Below are positions 30,963 to 39,280 of a stretch of 39,914 nucleotides of DNA, one piece after another. The notes beneath the pieces were generated by a model that saw nothing but the letters and a program-made list of their open reading frames with translations, made no database searches and was not told the origin of the DNA. The DNA lies in assembly GCA_029863645.1 (NCBI GenBank), contig JAOTVA010000016.1, forward strand, positions 1 through 39,914, given 5' to 3'. Positions within the stretch are counted from its first letter, which is position 1. Each line of letters opens with the position of its first letter. The DNA is from Gemmatimonadota bacterium. GTDB lineage: Bacteria > Gemmatimonadota > Gemmatimonadetes > Longimicrobiales > Gaopeijiaceae. Made by a program: the position numbers and the translations under genes.

Positions 30963-31982
30963 TCACGGGGCCGGAATCAGGCGATCCGGCACCTCAAAAC
31001 CTTCCTCCCGCAGGTACCGAACGACACCTGGGTGGAGCGGAATAGGAGACACGTCCAGTGTGTACTCGGCCGAGATCCGGCCCGCGACCGGGTGCACCTG
31101 GGCGAGCTCGGGCTGCGCCTCGAGCAAGACGCGGATGAGCGAGTAGGCAAGATCCTCGGACATGTCCGACCGCACCACGAGCAGATTGGGCGTGCTCAAC
31201 GTTGGCACCGGCTCGTTCTGGCCTCGGTATGCCCCGGCAGGGATCACGTCCCGGCGCACGGTGGGATCCACCGCGGCGGTGCGCGCCACCTCTTCATCGG
31301 AGAGCGGGATCAGGTGGATCTCACGGCCGGTGGCGAGATCCATGATCGAACTCGTCGGCGGACCGGCACTCCAGAAACCCGCGTCCACAGTCCCGTCCCG
31401 AATGCCGTTCGCCGTCTCGTTGAAATTGAGGCGCTGCGGTTCGAAGTCCTCGTACCCGATGCCGTTCGCTTCTAGGAGCGTGCGTGCCCCCACCTCGGTG
31501 CCGCTGCCCGGGGCGCCCACGGACACCCTGCGCCCCACGAGGTCCTGGAGCGATTGGACGCCCCCCCCTTGGAGGGACGCGAGCTGGAGCACATTCGGGT
31601 AGAGGGCCACGAGCGCAAGCACCCTCCCAGGCTCCCCACCTTCGAAGGAGTTGGAGCCCGCATAAGCTCCCAGCGCATTTGTGCCCATTGAGAACGCGAC
31701 AGCTACCTGGTCCGACATCAGTAGGCTCAGGTTCTCGACCGACCCGCCGGTGACCTCGGCCACGACGATGTGGTCGGCCAGCTCGCGACTCCAGATCTCG
31801 GCGATCGAACCGCCAATGAGATAGTAGACGCCGCCTGTGCCCGCAGTCGCCAGAGCCAGAAAGTCGGGTCGCTCTCCCGCTGTGCACCCCGCCAGGCCAG
31901 CGGTGCACAGGAGCGCGGTGAACAGCGCTCTGCGCACGCGCCCGGCCGCTCGAGGGACCTCGATCGATGGGAGTTTCTTCAT
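30963..31982 (-). CDS. TAXI-family TRAP substrate-binding lipoprotein
   Basis: A 339-residue exported solute-binding protein. ATG 31982 gives a basic N-terminus and a hydrophobic stretch ending in a lipobox (CTAGLAGC, Cys about residue 34), so it is lipid-anchored in the periplasm. The mature part opens with FLALATAGTGGVYYLIGGSI, the TAXI hallmark, followed by VTGGSVENLSLLMSDQVAVAF, VGRRVSVGAPGSGTEVGAR and VDAGFWSAGPPTSSIMDL. It belongs with the fused TRAP permease 16 bases downstream and should set its substrate specificity. It sits 2 bases after the YIP1-like gene. Confidence 0.93.
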   Translation of the reverse strand: MKKLPSIEVPRAAGRVRRALFTALLCTAGLAGCTAGERPDFLALATAGTGGVYYLIGGSIAEIWSRELADHIVVAEVTGGSVENLSLLMSDQVAVAFSMGTNALGAYAGSNSFEGGEPGRVLALVALYPNVLQLASLQGGGVQSLQDLVGRRVSVGAPGSGTEVGARTLLEANGIGYEDFEPQRLNFNETANGIRDGTVDAGFWSAGPPTSSIMDLATGREIHLIPLSDEEVARTAAVDPTVRRDVIPAGAYRGQNEPVPTLSTPNLLVVRSDMSEDLAYSLIRVLLEAQPELAQVHPVAGRISAEYTLDVSPIPLHPGVVRYLREEGFEVPDRLIPAP

Positions 31983-31984
31983 GT

Positions 31985-32659
31985 TCAACCTTGGCGGGCC
32001 AGGAACCACCCGGCGATGAGCGCGATGACCAATAAGATGCCGAGCTGGATCGCCGCGGCGCTGCGGACCGAGCGGCGATGGTCGATGGCGTGCATGCCCT
32101 GGGCGGCCACCAGCGCCGACCAAATCTGCGAGAAGTCCAACGCTTGCAGGACCCCCGCCAGATACCCTGCGGGCACGAAGACCATAAAGGTCCCCACATT
32201 CAAGGTGAGCTGCGGATCGCCTGCCGTGATGCGCAGCGGCGCGAGCAGCAGCGCCACTGTGGCCGGGATAATGGCCGCGTGCACGCCAACGGCGAGGTAC
32301 TGACGATAGGTGCCCTCGTCGCCCAGGACGAAGGCGTAGATGAAGGTCGAGAGGGCTGCCCCGATGAACGAGAAGATCACGAAGGCGAGTGCGCCACCGA
32401 CGATCGACCCGATACGCAGTGCGGTCCTTACGTTCTCAGGAACTTCAGGTGCCGCCCGTCCACTTTCCAGCAGCACCCGCCGCTGCATCGCTTCAAAGAG
32501 CTCCCATGGGAGTACGGCGATCGACAAGCCGAGCAGCACAGCCCCCACAAGCATTGCGCCGAGCCACCGCGGGTTCTCCGCCACCGCGCCGGCCATTCGG
32601 CCGGGGCTCATGACCGTGTCGAGCAGTCTCCTCGGCAGCGATGGTGCAGCATCGCTCAT
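31985..32659 (-). CDS. YIP1-like integral membrane protein
   Basis: A 224-residue protein with about five helices and no signal peptide. The opening LLDTVMSPGRMAGAVAENPRW is the usual start of bacterial YIP1/DUF1282-like proteins. Helices follow (WLGAMLVGAVLLGLSIAVL, IVGGALAFVIFSFIGAALST, LAVGVHAAIIPATVALLLAP), ending in a C-terminal span (AAAIQLGILLVIALIAGWFL). Its function is unknown. It is tightly packed between the lipoprotein (10 bases) and the TAXI gene (2 bases), so it probably belongs to the same transcript. Confidence 0.75.
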   Translation of the reverse strand: MSDAAPSLPRRLLDTVMSPGRMAGAVAENPRWLGAMLVGAVLLGLSIAVLPWELFEAMQRRVLLESGRAAPEVPENVRTALRIGSIVGGALAFVIFSFIGAALSTFIYAFVLGDEGTYRQYLAVGVHAAIIPATVALLLAPLRITAGDPQLTLNVGTFMVFVPAGYLAGVLQALDFSQIWSALVAAQGMHAIDHRRSVRSAAAIQLGILLVIALIAGWFLARQG

Positions 32660-32669
32660 GCTGGCGGCC

Positions 32670-33503
32670 TCACCTCTCGAGAAGTCGAACGCGCGTCAGC
32701 CAGCGCACCCTCGTCGGGAGCTCGGCGCCCGGCAGCAGCGCCACTCGAACCGAGCCCGGCCCGGACATGCTCATCTCGCTGTCCACGAGAACGCCCGCCC
32801 GAGCATCCCAGTGGAAGCGCCCCTCGACCTCCACTTGAGAGTTTTGGTTGATGCGCGCACCCTCCAGCGACAGGTCCTGCCGTACTTCAGCCGTACCGGC
32901 GAATGTGATTTCGAGTAGGGTCCGTCCATCGACCTGGGACTCCCCGGTCAGCGTATACGTCAGGGCCGACTGCACCTGAGTCACCCCCGCCTCGCCATCT
33001 TCTAGGTACGTCACCGAGTCCACCCAGCTGTCTCCCGCCCTCGCCACCCTCCCCGGTAAGCGAGGGAAGAGCGTGTGGGCAACGACAGGCGCGGCGAACA
33101 CCTGTGCCCCGAGCTGGGTCGCCTGAGGAGACGACATGGATCCGACGCGGCCTCGGACGTCGAGGTCGAAGACGAAATCCCCGGCCAGCCCGCCCTCATC
33201 CATCGTCATCGGGCTCGCCATGGGCATGACCACCGAAGCGGCCAGAGCGTCGATGGTGGCGGTCACGCGCATGCCGCTCGGAGACCGGTCGTAGTGCACA
33301 GAGTACGTTGCAGCGCTCCGGGCGCTGAGCTCCATGCCCTGCCCGATGCCCTGTAGTGCGATCGTCACCGTGTCTGCGACCGCGTAGGTCAGGTCTGACG
33401 GGCTGGGTACCGCGTAGACGAGTGAGGGCACGCCCGCTCCCCCACCGGCACAAGCAGTGAGCGTGGCAGACAGGACCGCCAGGACGGGTTTCGGTGTGCG
33501 CAT
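32670..33503 (-). CDS. Lipoprotein of unknown function
   Basis: A 277-residue protein starting at ATG 33503. A short leader ends in a lipobox (LSATLTAC, Cys about residue 18), followed by AGGGAG. The rest is beta-rich and has no motif I can name: YAVADTVTIALQGIGQGMEL, SGMRVTATIDALAASVVMP, GDFVFDLDVRGRVGSM and a late RFHWDARAGVLVDSEMSMSG. The repeated strand pattern suggests a lipid-binding or beta-barrel-like periplasmic fold, but this is weak. It is the first gene of the long operon running to hemB and beyond. The 189-base gap to the divergent gene at 33693 should contain its promoter. Confidence 0.75.
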   Translation of the reverse strand: MRTPKPVLAVLSATLTACAGGGAGVPSLVYAVPSPSDLTYAVADTVTIALQGIGQGMELSARSAATYSVHYDRSPSGMRVTATIDALAASVVMPMASPMTMDEGGLAGDFVFDLDVRGRVGSMSSPQATQLGAQVFAAPVVAHTLFPRLPGRVARAGDSWVDSVTYLEDGEAGVTQVQSALTYTLTGESQVDGRTLLEITFAGTAEVRQDLSLEGARINQNSQVEVEGRFHWDARAGVLVDSEMSMSGPGSVRVALLPGAELPTRVRWLTRVRLLER

Positions 33504-33692
33504 AGAATGCCTCCAGTGGACGACGGGCCGCGGCCGGGCCAAGTCGGGAAGACAGTGTAGCCTACGACGGAGTCACGCGGAATCTTCCGCGGCACCGCCC
33601 TTGGCCGCTGATTGCCTACCTGATATCCTGAGGACCCTGCTCGACCTCCGAGAGCGGGGCGCTAACCACGAAACGACCGACGCCAGGCTTCC

Positions 33693-34253
33693 ATGAGCTT
33701 CCGGACCAATCCAGACCGCATCCTCGAGAACATCGATCGCGCTCGAAACCGTGATGCCGAAAGCGCGGGTTTGTACGTGGAGCGCCAGGCAATGGGACGG
33801 GAGTTGGACACCGAGATCCCTGACCTCGATGCCACGACCACCGAGCGCTTGAAGCGCGTTTTCGGAACCTTGGAACGGGCCTACACGAGAGCCGCCCAGA
33901 GGTCTGAACTCGGAAGGCTGGCGTCACGCTTCCAAGCGGTGGGTGACATTCACCATCACCACGCGCGCGGTGACGTCAGCATCTCGATCCAGTATCTCGA
34001 CCACGACCGCTACGACGACGTCGGTGTCTCGCCCTTCGAGATCAAGCCGTATCACATCGCCGATGCGAAGAAGGAAACCAAGACGAGCCGAGCGGACGTC
34101 AACGCGCTGAAGGTGCTGCGTAAGCACCTCAGGGAAGGAATCCTGGCGGCCTACGAGAAGCTCGAACCCAGGGTGAGGGACGGACTGCGCGACCGGGCCG
34201 ACATGGGCCACGTTCAGGTTCAGGTCACCGTGGATCTCCGCCCGGCCGAATGA
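33693..34253 (+). CDS. Unrecognised 186-residue soluble protein
   Basis: I do not recognise the family. There is no signal peptide or membrane segment. The first 90 residues look helical and charged (NPDRILENIDRARNRDAE, TTERLKRVFGTLERAYTRAA). A four-His run (DIHHHHARGD, about residues 87-96) precedes strands SISIQYLDHDRYDD and a Lys/Glu-rich helix (ADVNALKVLRKHLREGI). The end is strand-like (GHVQVQVTVDLRP). The His cluster could bind metal. The stop overlaps the start of the metalloenzyme at 34250 (ATGA), so the two products are probably made together. Confidence 0.7.
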   Translation: MSFRTNPDRILENIDRARNRDAESAGLYVERQAMGRELDTEIPDLDATTTERLKRVFGTLERAYTRAAQRSELGRLASRFQAVGDIHHHHARGDVSISIQYLDHDRYDDVGVSPFEIKPYHIADAKKETKTSRADVNALKVLRKHLREGILAAYEKLEPRVRDGLRDRADMGHVQVQVTVDLRPAE

Positions 34254-35185
34254 AACAGCCGCTCGGCCCCTCGCCGGGTCGAGTGCTCTTGGTATTTCTC
34301 GACGGCGTCGGCATCGGACCCGCCGATTCGTCGGTCAATCCGTTCCTCATGGCCGCGGACCGGATCCCAGCGCTCACGGCTCTGATGGGTGGCCAGGCAC
34401 CCACGCTCGATGAGCCTGTCGTCGAGGGCCCCGCCGGCCGGTCGTTTCCACTCGCTGCGACGCTCGATGTCGACGGAACGCCGCAGAGCGGGACAGGCCA
34501 AGCGGCTCTCCTGACCGGAGCGAGCGCAGCGGAGATCTTCGGGAGACACTTCGGGCCGTGGACGCCGGTCGCCCTTCGTCCGCTGGTCGAGGAGCGCAGC
34601 GTACTCCGCAGGGCCCGTGACCGAGGCCACGAGGTGAGCTTCGCGAACGCCTATCCAAAGGGCTGGCCCGGGCACCGTGGAGGGCGTCGCATCGCCGCGC
34701 CTCCCCTGGCGGCGCGCGGCGCCGGCGTCCTCGATCGGCATCAAGAGGCGCTCGCGAGCGGCGACGCGGTGTCGAGCGAGATCGTGAATGACGGATGGAG
34801 GGACAAGCTCGGACATGACGAGGTGCCGTCCATCACGCCCCGGGCGGCGGGAGCCAATCTCGCCCGAATCAGTAAGAGCGCGGACCTGACACTCTATGCT
34901 CACTACGAAACGGATACGGCTGGCCACACGAATCGGAGCGACGCCGCGGTTGCGGCGCTGCGTCGCGTCGACGCGTTCCTCGATGGGCTCCTCTCGGAGC
35001 TGGCAGAGGACACACTGCTGCTCGTCGCGAGCGACCACGGCAACCTCGAGGACATACGCGAAGATCACACCCGGAATCCCGTGCTAGGCATCGCAACGGG
35101 CCCCGGCTCGTCGGCGGCTGCCCAGCTCGGCGACATCCGCGAAGTGACGGGCTTCATTTTGGAGACACTCGGCACGAGGTCCTGA
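34250..35185 (+). CDS. Phosphoglycerate-mutase-like metalloenzyme (alkaline phosphatase superfamily)
   Basis: A 311-residue cytosolic two-metal enzyme. It shows LLVFLDGVGIGPADSSVNPF (metal Asp, about 13-32), a nucleophile region PQSGTGQAALLTG (Ser or Thr, about 84-96), ANAYPKG, ETDTAGHTNRSD (metal Asp and His, about 222-233), VASDHGNLED (metal Asp and His) and DHTRNPV (metal His). It is far shorter than independent phosphoglycerate mutase (about 510) because the transferase insert is absent, so mutase activity is unlikely. A phosphatase or phosphomutase on another sugar phosphate is more plausible. It is coupled to the unknown gene before it. Confidence 0.82.
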   Translation: MKQPLGPSPGRVLLVFLDGVGIGPADSSVNPFLMAADRIPALTALMGGQAPTLDEPVVEGPAGRSFPLAATLDVDGTPQSGTGQAALLTGASAAEIFGRHFGPWTPVALRPLVEERSVLRRARDRGHEVSFANAYPKGWPGHRGGRRIAAPPLAARGAGVLDRHQEALASGDAVSSEIVNDGWRDKLGHDEVPSITPRAAGANLARISKSADLTLYAHYETDTAGHTNRSDAAVAALRRVDAFLDGLLSELAEDTLLLVASDHGNLEDIREDHTRNPVLGIATGPGSSAAAQLGDIREVTGFILETLGTRS

Positions 35186-35239
35186 CGGGCGGCCCTTTCC
35201 GCCATCCCGGCGCCCCTGCGTCGGGCGCATCGTCAGTCC

Positions 35240-37000
35240 ATGGCGACTCGTCCGCGCATCCTGGGGCAGCTGCTCGTGGAGAACGGCTGTATCTCAGCCG
35301 ACATGCTGGATCAGGTGCTGGGGCCAGATCGGAAGCGCGGGGAGCGCATCGGCGAAACGCTGGTGCGCACAGGGCGCGCATCGCCGGAGGATATCGCCCG
35401 GGCCTTGTCCGTACAGCTCGGACTTCCGTACGTCGCGCCCCCGCTCTGCCCGGACCGCGAGGCACTCCAGACGGTGCGCCCCGAGCTGGTGAGAGCACAC
35501 CTGCTCCTGCCACTCACGGTGACCCAACGGACACTGCAGGCCGCCATGTCCGACCCGCTCAACCTCCAAGCGGTCGACGACCTGCAGTTCCAAACCGGAA
35601 AGCGCGTGCACGCGCTCGTTGCATCGCCAGACGCGGTGCTCGAAGGCATCGAGAGTCACTACGGAGGCGACTTCGTGGATCTCGTCGACGCCCTCCCCGC
35701 GGTACTGCGCTCCCCTGGAAAAGATGCAGAACGGGCCAAGCTCGAACGGGCGACGCGCAAGGCACCGGTGGTTCGGCTCGTAGACCGCATCCTACGGAGC
35801 GCGATCGACGATGGAGCGAGTGACATCCATGTCGAGGAGACCGGCCAAGACGTTCGCATCCGCCTTCGCATCGATGGCCTTCTGCGTCAGACCTTGGACC
35901 TTCCCGCCGCCTCTCGACGTGCCGTGCTGTCACGCCTCAAGGTCCTGGCCGGGATGGACATTTCGGTCAGGCGGCGTGCACAGGACGGCCGCATTGCCAT
36001 CGAGCACGCGGGACGCCTACTCACCCTGCGTGTGAGCACCCTACCCGTGAACGGCGGTGAGAAGGCAGTCGTGAGAATCCTCGACTCCGATACCGCGCCG
36101 CGCTCGCTCGATGGACTCGGCATGGCCCAGGACGACCTGTCGACACTCAGGCGTTTGGTCTCTCGGGGTGAAGGCGTGGTGCTGTCGGCGGGGCCGACGG
36201 GTAGCGGGAAGAGCACTACGCTCTTCGCGGCCCTCTCCGAGCTCGACCGCGACGTCCGAAACGTCGTGACCTTGGAGGACCCGGTGGAATACAGGCTCCC
36301 CGGTGCGAGCCAGGTCCAAGTCGACCGACGCGCAGGCCTGGGCTTCCCGGAAGCGCTGCGCGCAGTCCTACGGCAGGATCCGGACGTTGTCATGGTCGGC
36401 GAGATCCGCGACCGAGAGACAGCCGAGATCGCCATGACCGCCGCGGTCACCGGTCATCTCGTCCTGTCCACGATTCATACCACCGATGCACCCGGCGCGG
36501 TCACCCGACTCCTCGACATGGGAGTGCCTCCGTTTCTGGTCGCTGGGGGACTGGCCGGTGTCGTGGCCCAACGGCTGGTACGCCGCCTCTGTGGGAGCTG
36601 CCGGGGACGGGGCTGCGATGCGTGTGTCGACGGGCACCGCGGGCGGACGGGCATCTATCAGGTCCTTCCCATCTCGGACGCCCTGCGCGATGAGATCTCG
36701 CGTGGAGGTTCCTCGTCTGAGGTGCGCCGCCTAGCACGCGAGACAGGCATGAGTGGAATGGAGTCCGACGCTCGGCGGGCGGTGGCGCATGGCCTTACGA
36801 GCCCACACGAGATCACCCGCCTGCTCGCAGCCGCCGAGGGCTTTGGCGTCGCATGTCGTCACTGCGACGCAGCGATTCCGGTGGGCGCGATGGCGTGCCC
36901 GACCTGTGGGCGGCAGAGGCGCGTGCACTGCGCGTGTGGCCGAGGCATCGAACGCGGTTGGCGCTTCTGTCCCTGGTGCTTGCGCCCGGCCCGAATCTAG
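35240..37000 (+). CDS. GspE/PilB-type secretion ATPase with extra C-terminal zinc ribbon
   Basis: A 586-residue cytosolic motor ATPase for type II secretion or type IV pili. An N-terminal MshEN-like domain (ILGQLLVENGCISADMLDQV, RIGETLVRTGRASPEDIARA) leads into the ATPase: SDIHVEETGQDVRIRLRIDG, Walker A SAGPTGSGKSTTLF (about 315-328), Asp box VTLEDPVEYRLPG, Walker B DPDVVMVGEIRDRETAE, and the His box TGHLVLSTIHTTDAPG. A short Cys cluster LCGSCRGRGCDAC (about 450-462) is the family zinc site. Beyond the normal end, residues about 538-583 add CRHC, CPTCG, CACG and CPWC, a double zinc ribbon. No pilin or other gsp/pil gene is in the window. Confidence 0.92.
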   Translation: MATRPRILGQLLVENGCISADMLDQVLGPDRKRGERIGETLVRTGRASPEDIARALSVQLGLPYVAPPLCPDREALQTVRPELVRAHLLLPLTVTQRTLQAAMSDPLNLQAVDDLQFQTGKRVHALVASPDAVLEGIESHYGGDFVDLVDALPAVLRSPGKDAERAKLERATRKAPVVRLVDRILRSAIDDGASDIHVEETGQDVRIRLRIDGLLRQTLDLPAASRRAVLSRLKVLAGMDISVRRRAQDGRIAIEHAGRLLTLRVSTLPVNGGEKAVVRILDSDTAPRSLDGLGMAQDDLSTLRRLVSRGEGVVLSAGPTGSGKSTTLFAALSELDRDVRNVVTLEDPVEYRLPGASQVQVDRRAGLGFPEALRAVLRQDPDVVMVGEIRDRETAEIAMTAAVTGHLVLSTIHTTDAPGAVTRLLDMGVPPFLVAGGLAGVVAQRLVRRLCGSCRGRGCDACVDGHRGRTGIYQVLPISDALRDEISRGGSSSEVRRLARETGMSGMESDARRAVAHGLTSPHEITRLLAAAEGFGVACRHCDAAIPVGAMACPTCGRQRRVHCACGRGIERGWRFCPWCLRPARI

Positions 37001-38100
37001 TTGAACTCGGCTTTCCGCACCGCGAGGGATTCGATGCGGTCGACGTCTACCTCGACACCAATTCCCGGACCGGCGGGGACGGCCATCTCTCCCCCCGAGA
37101 CCTCGAACTCCGGAGTGACGATGTCGCACTCCCAATAGCGGCGACTCGCCGAGATGTCGCCGGGAAGGTCGAACCCGGCCCGCGATGCGAGTGCCACATT
37201 GTGGGCGCGTCCCACACCGGACTCCAGCATCCCGCCGCACCACACGGACAGCCCGGCAGAGGAAAGCTGGGCCTGAATGCGGCGACTCGCCTCTAGGCCG
37301 CCCACCCGCCCGGGCTTGAGGTTCACCACACGACAGCTGCCGAGCTCGACGGCGAGCAGCGCGTCGGCCTCAGTGACGATCGACTCGTCCAGGCAGATCG
37401 CCGTCTCGATACGATCCTGAAGGCGCGCATAGGCCAGAAAGTCACCCGGAGCGAGGGGCTCTTCGATCATCTGGAGTCCGAAGGCGTCGAGCTCTTTCAG
37501 GCGCGCCGCGTCCTGCGAGGAGTACGCGGAATTGGCGTCGGCCCAGAGCACCAGGTCCGGAAAGCGCTCCCGTAGGGCGGCCAAGACCTCGATGTCGCGA
37601 CCGGGACCGATCTTGACCTTGACCCGTTTGTAGCCGTCCTCGACATACCGCGCGACCCGGTCCCCGAGCTCCGCAAGCGACGACATCATCCCGACGCTCA
37701 CCCCAACCTGCACCGTGCTCTTCGTGCCGCCGAGCTTCTCGGCCAGGCCGATCCCCTCCGAGCGGGCGGCCAGGTCCCAGCACGCCATCTCCACGGTGGC
37801 CTTGGCCATCTCGTGTCCACGTACGTCCCGCGCCGCCCGAAGAATCGACGCGGGCTCCGACACGTCCATGCCGATCACCCCCGGAAGGATGATCTCGGTA
37901 AGGACGCGCCAGGCCGTGTAAGTCGTCTCGTAGGTATAGGTGGGTGCACCAAGCGCGACGCATTCGCTCCACCCTTCCAGACCGTCGGCTTCGAGGTTGA
38001 GAAGGACGATAGGGCGGTGGCTCACGACTCCCGAGCTCGACTCGAATGGCTCGGATAGCGTGAGTGGGATCTCCAGGAGCGCCACCCGCTCGATCCTCAC
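36997..38100 (-). CDS. MenC/N-acylamino-acid-racemase-like enolase superfamily protein
   Basis: A 367-residue TIM-barrel enzyme. MRIERVALLEIPLTLSEPFE is the typical opening. Catalytic residues fit the MenC/NSAR group: KVKIGPG (KxK, about 158-162), ADANSAY (Asp ligand), QMIEEPLAPGDF (Glu ligand), CLDESI (Asp ligand), and VVNLKPGRVGG with the second catalytic Lys. The CGGMLESGVGRAHN block near the end is also characteristic. Such enzymes make o-succinylbenzoate for menaquinone or racemise N-succinylamino acids. No men gene is near, and the M20 peptidase upstream favours an amino-acid role. The stop overlaps the opposing GspE stop by 4 bases. Confidence 0.86.
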   Translation of the reverse strand: MRIERVALLEIPLTLSEPFESSSGVVSHRPIVLLNLEADGLEGWSECVALGAPTYTYETTYTAWRVLTEIILPGVIGMDVSEPASILRAARDVRGHEMAKATVEMACWDLAARSEGIGLAEKLGGTKSTVQVGVSVGMMSSLAELGDRVARYVEDGYKRVKVKIGPGRDIEVLAALRERFPDLVLWADANSAYSSQDAARLKELDAFGLQMIEEPLAPGDFLAYARLQDRIETAICLDESIVTEADALLAVELGSCRVVNLKPGRVGGLEASRRIQAQLSSAGLSVWCGGMLESGVGRAHNVALASRAGFDLPGDISASRRYWECDIVTPEFEVSGGEMAVPAGPGIGVEVDVDRIESLAVRKAEFN

Positions 38101-38113
38101 GGGCCGCGACGCC

Positions 38114-39280
38114 TCACGTCTCGAGGGGCGCCATCAGGAGCTCGGCGAGCAGCGCGGCGCGCTCGACCATCCCGTCGATGAGGACCGCCTCGTGCAGGGC
38201 GTGCGCACCGTCCCCGATCGCCCCGAGTCCGTCGAGCGTCGCCGTGAACTGACTTGTCGTGTTGCCGTCCGAGCCGCCACCGGCTGCGAACTCCTGGAGG
38301 TCGAGGCCCAGTCGTGCGCCGGCCTGGAAGGCGGCGTCCCACAGGACGCGGTTCCGTCCGGTGCGCTCGAAAGGTGTGATGAAGATTCCCTTCTCAACGT
38401 GGATCGAGGTCCCCGCAGTGAGCGCTGTGAGCGCGCGGATGTCACGGTCCACCTGCTCACCGTCGGCGACCGTCATCATGCGCACATCGACTTCCGCGGA
38501 CGCCTCCGCGGCGATGACGTTGGCTCGGGTCCCCCCCTTGATCATGCCCACGTTGACCGTCGTGCCTCGCTCGAGGTCCGTGAGCTGATGAAGCCGCTGG
38601 ACGACACTCGCGAGCTCGGCGATGGCGGACGCGCCTGCGGTCGGGTCGAGGCCAGCGTGCGCTGCCTTACCCCGCACGGTCACGGTGTACCGAGCGACGC
38701 CCTTCCGAGCGGTCTTGAGACGGCCCTCGGGGCCGAACGCCGGCTCCAGCACATACGCGCGAGCCACACGCCTCGCGAGGAGACGCATCCACCGGCGGGA
38801 CTCGGGGCTGCCCGTCTCCTCATCCGAGTTGATGAGCCAGACGGGCGTGGCCGGCGGCTCGAGGCCCAACGCGGCCAGCGCGGTGAGCGCAAAGATCCCC
38901 TGTACGAGACCGGCTTTCATGTCGAACGTCCCCGGGCCCTTCACATGCCCGTTCTCTACGACGACAGGCATGGACCTCAGCGTGCCGACGGGCCACACCG
39001 TGTCGGTGTGCCCTACGAGCAGCTGGCCGGGACGTCCACGCTTGCGCTCGAGGGGACGAGCATAGAGGTGACCCCCCGTCGCCCGTCCCGGAATCTTGCG
39101 CACCTCGAAGCCCAGTCCGGTTAGCGCGTCGGTCAGGTGCCGCTGTACCGGCTCCTGCGACTCCAACACATCCGTCGGAGATTCGAGGGACGCGATGGCC
39201 ACCAACATGTCGACCATCTGGTCCCGGCGTTCTTGCAGGACAGCGACGATGTCGGCGCCACGGGCCAGGTCTACCGTCAC
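38114..39280 (-). CDS. M20 metallopeptidase (glutamate-carboxypeptidase-like)
   Basis: A 388-residue two-zinc hydrolase without signal peptide. Ligands are visible: VGHTDTVWP (His; Asp in DTVxP, about 90-97), GPGTFDMKAGL (bridging Asp), NSDEETGSPES (catalytic Glu plus ligand Glu), LEPAF (ligand Glu) and GAHALHEAV (last His). The lid/dimerisation domain lies between about residues 185 and 295 (YTVTVRGKAAHAGLDPTAGA). It resembles carboxypeptidase G2 and related N-acyl amino-acid hydrolases. GTG 39280 overlaps the stop of the iron-sulfur gene (GTGA), and its own stop is 13 bases before the enolase start, which implies one operon. Confidence 0.9.
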   Translation of the reverse strand: MTVDLARGADIVAVLQERRDQMVDMLVAIASLESPTDVLESQEPVQRHLTDALTGLGFEVRKIPGRATGGHLYARPLERKRGRPGQLLVGHTDTVWPVGTLRSMPVVVENGHVKGPGTFDMKAGLVQGIFALTALAALGLEPPATPVWLINSDEETGSPESRRWMRLLARRVARAYVLEPAFGPEGRLKTARKGVARYTVTVRGKAAHAGLDPTAGASAIAELASVVQRLHQLTDLERGTTVNVGMIKGGTRANVIAAEASAEVDVRMMTVADGEQVDRDIRALTALTAGTSIHVEKGIFITPFERTGRNRVLWDAAFQAGARLGLDLQEFAAGGGSDGNTTSQFTATLDGLGAIGDGAHALHEAVLIDGMVERAALLAELLMAPLET

